7,913 nt of DNA from Bacteroidia bacterium (GTDB lineage Bacteria > Bacteroidota > Bacteroidia > Bacteroidales > Azobacteroidaceae): the NCBI GenBank assembly GCA_025999255.1, contig BNXB01000064.1, forward strand, positions 1 to 7,913. The letters run 5' to 3'. The notes under the pieces are model-generated. The model saw only the letters and a program-made list of their open reading frames with translations, was not told the origin of the DNA and did no database searches. The translations under genes were made by a program, and so were the position numbers. Below are positions 1 to 5,158 of this stretch, piece by piece (positions within the stretch are counted from its first letter, which is position 1; the number at the start of each line of letters is the position of its first letter).

Positions 1-94
1 CACAAATCCCTTCATTCATGCAGAATGAACGGATGCTTAACCCTGAGGAAACATAACGAGAATGAAGCTCCGAAAATTGTTGGTCTGTTAACAT
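1..94 (-). CDS. tnpA: IS66-family accessory protein TnpA, N-terminal fragment (cut by window edge)
   Basis: The first gene of an IS66-type element, encoding the small helix-turn-helix accessory protein that precedes tnpB and the transposase gene tnpC. Only 31 codons are present. The product begins MLTDQQFSEL and contains SGLSIRSFCMNE at about residues 17-28. This lines up with SGLSIKDFCLNE at residues 17-28 of the tnpA at the other edge of the window, and that block is the recognisable start of the helix-turn-helix region in Bacteroidota IS66 TnpA proteins. The rest is outside the window, so it cannot be told whether the element is intact. The gene reads outward, away from the island. Confidence 0.75.
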   Translation of the reverse strand, partial: MLTDQQFSELHSRYVSSGLSIRSFCMNEGIC

Positions 95-163
95 ATGCTT
101 TTTTATATGCAAAAATACCGGAGAAAATTGGTTAGAAAAAGACGCGATTCAGCGGATGGTTAC
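1..163 (-). mobile_element. End of an IS66-family insertion sequence (left edge, partial)
   Basis: Read on the minus strand, the element begins with GTAACC at 163-158 and reaches a tnpA-like start codon 69 bases further on. IS66-family elements are known to begin with GTAA. The right-hand IS66 end in this window has the same layout: GTAAGC, then 73 bases to its own tnpA start. The two terminal regions share scattered identities (GTAA, CCG, TCTTTT) but are clearly different elements. The other end lies outside the window, so neither the second inverted repeat nor the expected 8-bp target duplication can be examined. Confidence 0.7.
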
Positions 164-235
164 TCTTTTTCTGCATCGTACTATTTTATTATTTCAGCAA
201 TCACTTGAAATACACACTGTGCTCCTTCGGGTGTC
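164..235 (-). other. Short remnant between IS66 tip and folded repeat; possible start of a lost gene
   Basis: This 72-base stretch has no complete gene. On the minus strand it follows the repeat core GTTAGGC and, if the repeats are cassette recombination sites, it is the first part of the next cassette downstream. An ATG at 176-174 opens Met-Gln-Lys-Lys and then runs straight into the IS66 tip, so an IS insertion about four codons into a gene is possible. That is only a guess, because no ribosome binding site or promoter is convincing and the piece is too short to identify. Confidence 0.25.
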
Positions 236-448
236 GCCTAACGCTTCGCAGGCTTTGCGAAGGGTTTTGCTTTCGCAAAACCTGCAGATGTAACGAAATC
301 CCGAAGGGATTTCGTTACATCGTGTTGGCGGCTTGGCGCAGTGGCGGGCTCACTGAGGCTCGTGCGGGAACGAAACTTTCAAAATCGCACTGTCGTTTGC
401 GCGGGTTGTACCCGCCATTGTGCCAAACCGCTTGTTAACTGCCGTTGG
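236..448. repeat. Large folded repeat, copy 1 (attC-like)
   Basis: A dense run of inverted repeats. Hairpins, arm by arm, are: 244-250 with 256-262 (CTTCGCA/TGCGAAG); 263-270 with 275-282 (GGTTTTGC/GCAAAACC); and 287-302 with 306-321, a perfect 16-bp stem with a 3-base loop. A long stem of about 19 to 22 bp then pairs 327-348 with 411-432, with one mismatch and a few G-T pairs. The ends carry GCCTAAC (236-242), which on the minus strand is GTTAGGC, a perfect match to the integron core GTTRRRY, and GTTAACTGCC (434-443). Positions 239-292 are identical to 4931-4984, and 310-338 to 5051-5079. On the minus strand it starts 9 bases after the abiEii stop. It could be an attC-type recombination site, a transcript-end structure, or another mobile palindromic repeat. 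There is no U-tract, so a classical terminator is not evident. Confidence 0.85.
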
Positions 449-456
449 GTTCATTG

Positions 457-1422
457 TTATACCGTCTTTTTTATTGTTGTCATAAATGATTCTTCAATTA
501 AATTTTCGCTGGGGATTTCCGAAAAAGCCAACGGTATCAATTCATTTTGATAGGTTGAACGCAAATTTATCCACAAATTTGGGAAATCGGTTATCAATGG
601 CGAATCTTTAACTGTCTTTGTCTGCCAATCTTGTGGTTCGTCAAATTCTTGTTGGTCGTGAACTAGCAATTCGGACAAATCACTTTGAAATTCAGAGGAT
701 TGTAAATATTTTGCACATTCTTCGTCTTTTGCCAAATAGTACAAATCGTAGAAATGGCGAATTTTCTTTGCCAATTCTTTTGACGGATTTTCAGCAAATG
801 AAAAACGAATAAGCGACACCAATTTTTCAAGCATTGTTCGGCGTTTATCCAAAATATTTAATGCAAATTGTTGTAAGCCGTATTCTTGTATTACTTCCGC
901 TTGATTAGTCGCAGTTAGAAATTCGGCAATAAACGAAGTGATTTTTTGTTCTACAAAAGGGTAAGGATTTGCAAATGAGTTAATTTCGACAATGATACGC
1001 TTTTGAATATTGTTTACGAGGCGACTATTGATATTGCTTGGATATTGAAAAAGTGATTTGCGATAAACCGAACCTTTGCGAGTTACGCCCGGCTCTTCAA
1101 TTTCTGTCAAGTCGGAGGTAATGGCTTTCTCAATTTTTCGGATTTTGGTTTTCAGAGCGTTGCCTGTCAATTGTTCGTCAAGTAAGGCAATGTCAATATC
1201 TTCCGAAAAGCGATTGATTAAACGATACCCTTTCGTGAGTGAAGTTCCTCCTTTGAAAACTACACTGTTTGCGTGCGAAGATTGCGACAAATTGTTGAGA
1301 ATAAGCGTAATCCAATAATCCTTTTCAATAAATTCAGGCAGAATACTGAAATGCGTTGCTGTTAGACGAATCAGTTCGTTAAAATCCTGTATGTTAGTGT
1401 GTAATCTCATTGAATGTGCCAT
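457..1422 (-). CDS. abiEii: AbiEii/AbiGii-family nucleotidyltransferase toxin
   Basis: Toxin of an AbiE-type (type IV) toxin-antitoxin system. The family is of DNA polymerase beta-like nucleotidyltransferases that arrest growth and act in abortive phage infection; mycobacterial relatives (MenT) modify tRNA 3' ends. Visible signatures are EKDYW (33-37), the nucleotide-binding FKGGTSLTKG (56-65), and the metal-binding SEDIDIAL (73-80) with Asp75 and Asp77. A longer helical C-terminal half follows. The length of 321 residues fits the family. The reading frame overlaps abiEi. If Met1 is used, the overlap is 16 bases and an A8 run lies just upstream. If Met5 (ATG at 1410-1408) is used, the overlap is ATGA, typical of translational coupling, so I favour Met5. 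All expected catalytic residues are present, so an active enzyme is likely. The gene ends 9 bases before the folded repeat. Confidence 0.93.
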   Translation of the reverse strand: MAHSMRLHTNIQDFNELIRLTATHFSILPEFIEKDYWITLILNNLSQSSHANSVVFKGGTSLTKGYRLINRFSEDIDIALLDEQLTGNALKTKIRKIEKAITSDLTEIEEPGVTRKGSVYRKSLFQYPSNINSRLVNNIQKRIIVEINSFANPYPFVEQKITSFIAEFLTATNQAEVIQEYGLQQFALNILDKRRTMLEKLVSLIRFSFAENPSKELAKKIRHFYDLYYLAKDEECAKYLQSSEFQSDLSELLVHDQQEFDEPQDWQTKTVKDSPLITDFPNLWINLRSTYQNELIPLAFSEIPSENLIEESFMTTIKKTV

Positions 1423-2126
1423 TTTTTTTGCGTTGGTAAAATCGTGTCGGATATTCCAAGTTTATAAACCGTTATCGGATTTAATTTTTTGAATAACAAT
1501 GTCGTATCTTCCTGTGGATTAACCACTTCAAGTATTGCTCCCAAAAGTGCGATTGCTTGCGGCGTATATTTTAATGCCAATTTTTTAATTTTTGATATTT
1601 CTTGTTCATCAAGTTTTTCTATCAGATATATCAAACGCTGACATGCATTATCGGGCGTGGTATCGGGAATGTTTTTAAAAAACCGCAAACAGTCGAGCAA
1701 CCTCAGTAGCGGAATATTTTCTTTTGTAATTGTATTTTCCTGCCGTATGAAACGGATGCGATAGATACCTCTAACAATGGTTTTTTTCTCTTTCCGCATT
1801 CCAATTTCCAAAATAGCGGATACTTGCGTAGTAAGAGCAAAATCGTTAAAGGCAGAATATCCGGTAATATAGCCGATTAATTTGCCGTCTTTTTGAAGTA
1901 AATCTTTTACAATTTGATAAGTGTCGGGTGGCAATTCGCCAAATCTGCTCATTTGTGGTTTGTAAAATCTGCCTTTCGACAATTTACGCAAATAACCTGT
2001 CGCAACAAAATAATTGAGTATTTTGCTGACGATTTTAGGATTATCTACCGTCATTGGAAAATCATCAATGGTAAAAATATATCCCACCGCGAATTTATCT
2101 ATTATACTTTTAATTACATCTGTCAT
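1407..2126 (-). CDS. abiEi: AbiEi-family antitoxin / autorepressor (DUF6088-like)
   Basis: Antitoxin partner of the AbiEii toxin. AbiEi proteins have an N-terminal winged helix that binds the operon's own promoter and a C-terminal domain that counters the toxin without stable complex formation (type IV). Here residues about 1-60 form the winged-helix part, ending in the wing-like KGRFYKP (51-57). The block GYITGYSAFNDFALTTQ (about 85-101) is the hallmark of the DUF6088 branch common in Bacteroidota. The C-terminal part (about 140-239) is helical and Leu/Ile-rich. The stop overlaps the toxin start, so the pair should be co-translated, antitoxin first. A perfect palindrome lies 17 to 38 bases upstream of the ATG and is a likely operator. 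No convincing -7/-33 promoter was found here, so transcription might also come from the upstream PIN gene. Confidence 0.9.
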   Translation of the reverse strand: MTDVIKSIIDKFAVGYIFTIDDFPMTVDNPKIVSKILNYFVATGYLRKLSKGRFYKPQMSRFGELPPDTYQIVKDLLQKDGKLIGYITGYSAFNDFALTTQVSAILEIGMRKEKKTIVRGIYRIRFIRQENTITKENIPLLRLLDCLRFFKNIPDTTPDNACQRLIYLIEKLDEQEISKIKKLALKYTPQAIALLGAILEVVNPQEDTTLLFKKLNPITVYKLGISDTILPTQKKWHIQ

Positions 2127-2142
2127 TTATAAATTATTTTTA

Positions 2143-2164
2143 GAGTTTATACGGGTATAAACTC
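2143..2164. promoter_or_regulatory. Perfect palindrome upstream of abiEi, candidate AbiEi operator
   Basis: GAGTTTATAC (2143-2152) and GTATAAACTC (2155-2164) are exact inverted 10-base arms around a GG centre. The site ends 17 bases before the abiEi start codon. AbiEi repressors studied in Streptococcus and Serratia bind inverted repeats in their own promoters, so this is a natural candidate for autoregulation. I found only one such palindrome, whereas the streptococcal system has two. One arm also overlaps the last codons of the DUF4062-like remnant, so part of the symmetry may derive from old coding sequence. Confidence 0.55.
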
Positions 2165-2233
2165 GCAAATCGCAACTCTTTCGGTGGCGAACTCGGATTG
2201 AACGCTACTTATGAATATTTTTATTGGTTTCAT
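2147..2233 (-). pseudogene. N-terminal remnant of a DUF4062-like protein
   Basis: A 28-codon reading frame begins MKPIKIFISSVQSEF and continues ATERVAICEFI before a stop. IFISSVQxEFxxER is the characteristic opening of DUF4062-type N-terminal domains, which in bacteria often precede AlbA_2 (divergent AAA-4, Schlafen-like) domains in proteins well over 300 residues long. Here the similarity ends after about 26 residues, exactly where the palindrome upstream of abiEi begins. This looks like the 5' stump of a gene lost when the AbiE segment was joined. A short functional peptide is possible but unlikely. Confidence 0.55.
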
Positions 2234-2257
2234 ATCTGCTAATTTACTGCTAAATTT

Positions 2258-2374
2258 TTATTCTTGCAAATCACAAAACAAATTTCGGTTGATTTTATCG
2301 TCTATTCGGATTTTGAATTGGACGGTGGTGGTTTCACTTTGAGCGATTATTTGTTTTAATTGGGATGGTGTCAT
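2258..2374 (-). pseudogene. N-terminal remnant of an AlbA_2-like (Schlafen/AAA-4 group) protein
   Basis: A 38-codon frame begins MTPSQLKQIIAQSETTTVQF and continues with KIRIDD before losing similarity and stopping. The pattern 'LxxLIxxGExxTVEFK' opens AlbA_2 putative DNA-binding domains, which are normally followed by several hundred residues. Its ATG overlaps the stop of the PIN gene as ATGA, so the intact ancestor was probably translated together with the PIN protein as an operon partner. The frame is cut at about residue 26 and is followed 24 bases later by a second gene stump. This points to a deletion that removed the body of one or two genes between the PIN gene and abiEi. Confidence 0.55.
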
Positions 2375-4689
2375 AAACCTTTTTCGTCTGTTTCTAATTT
2401 TGTTATATCCACCTCAATATTTTTAATTTCCTCATGAAGTTTTTTATATTCCTTAATATTAAAATTGAACATAGAGTGCACTTCTTCAATATATTCTCCT
2501 TTCTTTATTTTGAAAAACTTAAATGGATTTAAATCCTTTCCAAAAATAGCTGGGTATAAGTATGATGCAATTATGCCAAAACCACCAAGAAAAAATGTAA
2601 TTGGTTCCATAGTATTCCACCCTATCTTGTATGTTAGAATTGCTAATAATAGGAAATAACCCACTATGATAAGAATAAATCTTATTACAAAATAATTGTA
2701 TTTTTTTTCTGCTTGTTTATCAAAAGGAGTTAACAATTTTGTCTTATCATCAAAATCTTTTCTCTTTGCTTCAAGTATTCCCTTTTTAAGTTTAATCTCT
2801 TTTTCTATTTTTACTCGCTCTATTTCTTTAGCCTTTTCACCTATTTCTTTCTGTTTATTAGATTCTATTCTTTCAATTCTACTTTTATAATCAATTTCCT
2901 TTTGGCTAAAATCAGAAGAAACGGTCTCTATTTGTTCTTTATGTTTCTCTTGTTCTTTTGCAATAGCATCTCTTTTTTCCTTTTCTACATCTGCAAGTTT
3001 CTTTTCAACAGAATTTTTATCATTTCTTAAAGCTTCAAATGCCTTATCTAATTCTCCTCGAATAAATTCCTCTTCTTTATTTTCTTTTTCACTTGCTATA
3101 AACTCTTTATAAAACAGTTCTTGTTTAATTATTGAGAGAATTAAATTCGGGTCATCAATTCCTAATTTTTTGAAATAAGTCATTGAACGCTGCAAGGCTT
3201 CGGATTGTATAGGTAATGCAGTATTATCAATTGTGTTTACTGTAATAGATGTTATAAATGCCTTTTTATAATCATCTGTTATCATTGGAATAAATGGGCG
3301 AATTTTTCTTAAGAAAATCGATGGTAAGATAAAATTGGATGCCGGAGTTTCTTGATTTATTCCTTTTTTACCATTAGCATATCTATCAAAATCTATTAAT
3401 CCTTTATCTAATGTGAGGCAGATAAAATCAATGTCATTTATTTTATTTTTCTTTTTCCTCAAAGAAATAATGGCTTCCCGTAAATATATATCGTGTTCCA
3501 ATTTTTTATCATCCTTCATTGGTATTTCGCTCATGCCATTTTGTATCCTAACGTCATTTTTTATATTATGGAAATCATAGTATTCTTGAAATTTTGCATT
3601 AATAAAAGTAGCATCTTCAAGTTGAGGAAATTGATAATTATAAATTTCGATATTTTTTGATTTTAATATTTGATTCCCAAATTTAATTTTATCTGTAGGA
3701 TGTGGTGTTTCAGGGTCTATTAATTTCCTTTCGTAATAATTTTTGGCAAAAGAGGTTAATTGTTCCGAATCAAGTAATGATTTAATCTGATTATGGCTTA
3801 ATTTCTCTGTAATAATATTTCTTTCAAAATCACTTTTTTTATTTTGTAATTCTAATAACGTCTTTTTAATAAATACTAATCGGCAATCTATTTTATTGTT
3901 GGAAATTAATTTTGTGATTTGATGACAATTTTCATTTTGACGATGAGAATGTAAGTCTAAAATTGAATACATAAAATTAGTATCAACCAAAATAACCAAC
4001 CCATTAAGTTTTAAATCTTGAAATCTATCAAATTCTTGAGCAGGAATACCTAATGAGAAGAAATACTCTGCTTTTATTGCGATATTGTCAAGATAATCTA
4101 ATTCTGCTTTTGTTAAAGTATCAGGGTAATTTAAAATCAAAAGTTCAAAAACTTTTTTTTGATTAGAGTTTTGTAGTTTATTTAATTTATTTTTCCACAA
4201 TGAAGAATTAGAATCGTCATTGTTGTCAAATGGCAAAAAATATTGAATGGCTTTACGTCCAAATTCCAAAAAACATTCATAAATATATTCATTAAACGTT
4301 GTTATAATTTCTGTTATTTCATTTGGTGTAAATGAAATTTTATAGGCTTCAATTTGCGCTTTTATTCTCTCATTCCTCTTGTTTTCCGTATCATTATTTT
4401 GCACTACATTTCTTACAATACTTTCTTTACATTCTTGAGAGATATAGTATTTATCATTGATATCTTTTATTATCGCTCTGTCTGTTACTAATTGCAATAA
4501 TGTTTCTTTAGTTTCATAATTATCTATCTCAAGACGAAATTCAGATTTTATAAAATCATCTATTTCTTGAATAGTCATAGGCGTATCAAGAGTAAACAAA
4601 ACATTTTCTATTAATGTTTGTTGCATTTTTTCTCTACTATTTGTTGTACACAAATAAAGATTTTTAATAATATTATCTATATTATTCAT
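2371..4689 (-). CDS. Winged-helix, PIN-like nuclease, coiled-coil and two-TM protein
   Basis: A 772-residue protein I cannot match to a named gene. About residues 22-95 look like a winged helix, with a 'KYYIS' strand at 80-84. About 228-465 look like a PIN-type ribonuclease domain. LVILVDTN (231-238) gives the first acidic residue, Asp236, after a hydrophobic strand. Glu280 (LLEL), Asp400 (LEHD) and Asp428 (LTLD) can supply the rest of the usual acidic cluster. Residues 530-660 are strongly charged (Lys/Glu) coiled coil. Two hydrophobic segments (about 668-687 and 695-713) form a hairpin in the membrane, and a further helical tail follows. I infer a membrane-anchored RNase with a sensing or oligomerisation rod, plausibly a defence or stress effector. 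It has its own promoter, lies next to AbiE, and its stop overlaps a truncated AlbA_2-like gene. The PIN call is from motif reading only. Confidence 0.8.
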   Translation of the reverse strand: MNNIDNIIKNLYLCTTNSREKMQQTLIENVLFTLDTPMTIQEIDDFIKSEFRLEIDNYETKETLLQLVTDRAIIKDINDKYYISQECKESIVRNVVQNNDTENKRNERIKAQIEAYKISFTPNEITEIITTFNEYIYECFLEFGRKAIQYFLPFDNNDDSNSSLWKNKLNKLQNSNQKKVFELLILNYPDTLTKAELDYLDNIAIKAEYFFSLGIPAQEFDRFQDLKLNGLVILVDTNFMYSILDLHSHRQNENCHQITKLISNNKIDCRLVFIKKTLLELQNKKSDFERNIITEKLSHNQIKSLLDSEQLTSFAKNYYERKLIDPETPHPTDKIKFGNQILKSKNIEIYNYQFPQLEDATFINAKFQEYYDFHNIKNDVRIQNGMSEIPMKDDKKLEHDIYLREAIISLRKKKNKINDIDFICLTLDKGLIDFDRYANGKKGINQETPASNFILPSIFLRKIRPFIPMITDDYKKAFITSITVNTIDNTALPIQSEALQRSMTYFKKLGIDDPNLILSIIKQELFYKEFIASEKENKEEEFIRGELDKAFEALRNDKNSVEKKLADVEKEKRDAIAKEQEKHKEQIETVSSDFSQKEIDYKSRIERIESNKQKEIGEKAKEIERVKIEKEIKLKKGILEAKRKDFDDKTKLLTPFDKQAEKKYNYFVIRFILIIVGYFLLLAILTYKIGWNTMEPITFFLGGFGIIASYLYPAIFGKDLNPFKFFKIKKGEYIEEVHSMFNFNIKEYKKLHEEIKNIEVDITKLETDEKGL

Positions 4690-4727
4690 AATATTGAAAT
4701 TTTAATTTACAATTTGTTCTATTTAAT

Positions 4728-4817
4728 CTAAAACTTTCCCCGTCTTCTATTCCTACAACTCCCTGCACAACAATAAGTTTGTATTTGTCTCATTTCTTGC
4801 CATATTGATATTCTCAT
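4728..4817 (-). CDS. Possible 29-residue leader ORF upstream of the PIN gene
   Basis: The ATG at 4817-4815 falls 6 bases after the TATCTTTG -7 box, at about the position where transcription should start, so it would be a leaderless or nearly leaderless ORF. The product begins MRISIWQEMR and contains YCCAGSC followed by an arginine-rich RNRRRGKF end. It stops 38 bases before the PIN start codon. It may be translated, may act as a leader peptide, or may be chance: 29 codons without a stop is not remarkable, and I know no family match. Confidence 0.22.
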   Translation of the reverse strand: MRISIWQEMRQIQTYCCAGSCRNRRRGKF

Positions 4818-4823
4818 TTTCTG

Positions 4824-4860
4824 CAAAGATACAACTTTTTTGTGAGTTTTTACCCGCAAA
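4824..4860 (-). promoter_or_regulatory. Bacteroidota-type promoter for the PIN gene
   Basis: On the minus strand TATCTTTG (4831-4824) is an exact match to the Bacteroidota -7 consensus TAnnTTTG, in the common context TTGTATCTTTGCA. A TTTG at 4860-4857 could serve as the -33 box, but the 25-base gap is longer than the usual 19 to 21. Transcription should begin near 4817, leaving about 130 bases before the PIN start codon. This promoter lies just inside the folded repeat, so the downstream genes do not depend on read-through from the helicase. Confidence 0.7.
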
Positions 4861-4919
4861 AACTTTTTTTTATTTTTTCTTATGTCATTTTCAAGTTTTC
4901 ACTGTCGCTGTGGTACGCA

Positions 4920-5157
4920 CCAATGGCAGTTAACGCTTCGCAGGCTTTGCGAAGGGTTTTGCTTTCGCAAAACCTGCAGATGTACGAAGTCCCGTAGGGC
5001 TTCGTACATTCGCAAAGCCTGCGAAGCGATGTAACGAAATCCCTTTGGGCTTTCGTTACATCGTGTTGGCGGCTTGGCGTTCGGGCGGGAATTTCGGCAC
5101 GAAATTTCCGTTTAGAACGTCAGCCCGCCTGACGCCAAACCCTTGTTACAGGCAGGC
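4920..5157. repeat. Large folded repeat, copy 2 (attC-like, expanded)
   Basis: Second copy of the repeat at 236-448. It contains the same 54-base block (4931-4984), with hairpins 4936-4942/4948-4954 and 4955-4962/4967-4974. Next is a different hairpin, 4981-4993/4997-5008, then the exact inverted copy of 4934-4953 at 5009-5028. A near-perfect 16-bp stem follows at 5028-5043/5047-5062, with a long stem pairing 5071-5089 with 5124-5142 around an inner hairpin (5090-5096/5100-5106). The outer ends are CCAATGGCAGTTAAC (4920-4934) and GTTACAGGC (5145-5153). On the minus strand the element begins 2 bases after the helicase stop. Compared with copy 1 it carries an inserted unit of roughly 40 bases, itself palindromic. 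Confidence 0.85.
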
Positions 5158-5158
5158 A

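Larger units (their letters stand above)
242..4933 (-). mobile_element. Candidate integron-like gene cassette (PIN protein plus AbiE)
   Basis: Proposed unit running from the core at 4934-4928 (minus-strand GTTAACT, cut after the G) to the core at 242-236 (minus-strand GTTAGGC). In integron cassettes the first bases of the cassette pair with the outer arm (R'') of the attC at its own end, because the two join in the circular form. Here the start reads GTTAACTGCCATTGG (4934-4920) and the outer arm after the last gene reads CCAACGGCAGTTAAC (448-434): complementary over 14 of 15 bases. Genes run in the usual direction, with the folded site just after the last stop codon. Against the idea: a 4.7-kb cassette with its own promoter and a three-gene load is large, the sites are longer than classical attC, and no integrase is in view. 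Confidence 0.45.

Noticed and set aside
1..135. Plus-strand open frame at the left edge (44 codons, ending at 133-135)
   Set aside because: The minus strand encodes a recognisable IS66 TnpA start over the same bases, so the plus frame is its shadow.
287..321. Classical rho-independent terminator
   Set aside because: The stem is perfect, but no T-run follows on either strand. It is better described as part of the larger repeat.
205..550. Plus-strand open frames through the left folded repeat (77 and 69 codons)
   Set aside because: They run through palindromic repeat sequence and into the antisense of abiEii, have no family-like motifs and are Cys/Arg-rich as expected from translated hairpins.
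618..2132. Plus-strand frames inside abiEii and abiEi
   Set aside because: They are antisense shadows of well-identified genes, with no domain signal.
2465..2890. Plus-strand frames opposite the coiled-coil and TM part of the PIN protein
   Set aside because: Their hydrophobic and Ser-rich composition is what antisense translation of a Lys/Glu-rich coiled coil gives.
239..4984. CRISPR-like direct repeat
   Set aside because: There are only two copies 4.7 kb apart with a gene-filled interval. The repeats are internally palindromic and there is no regular spacer pattern.
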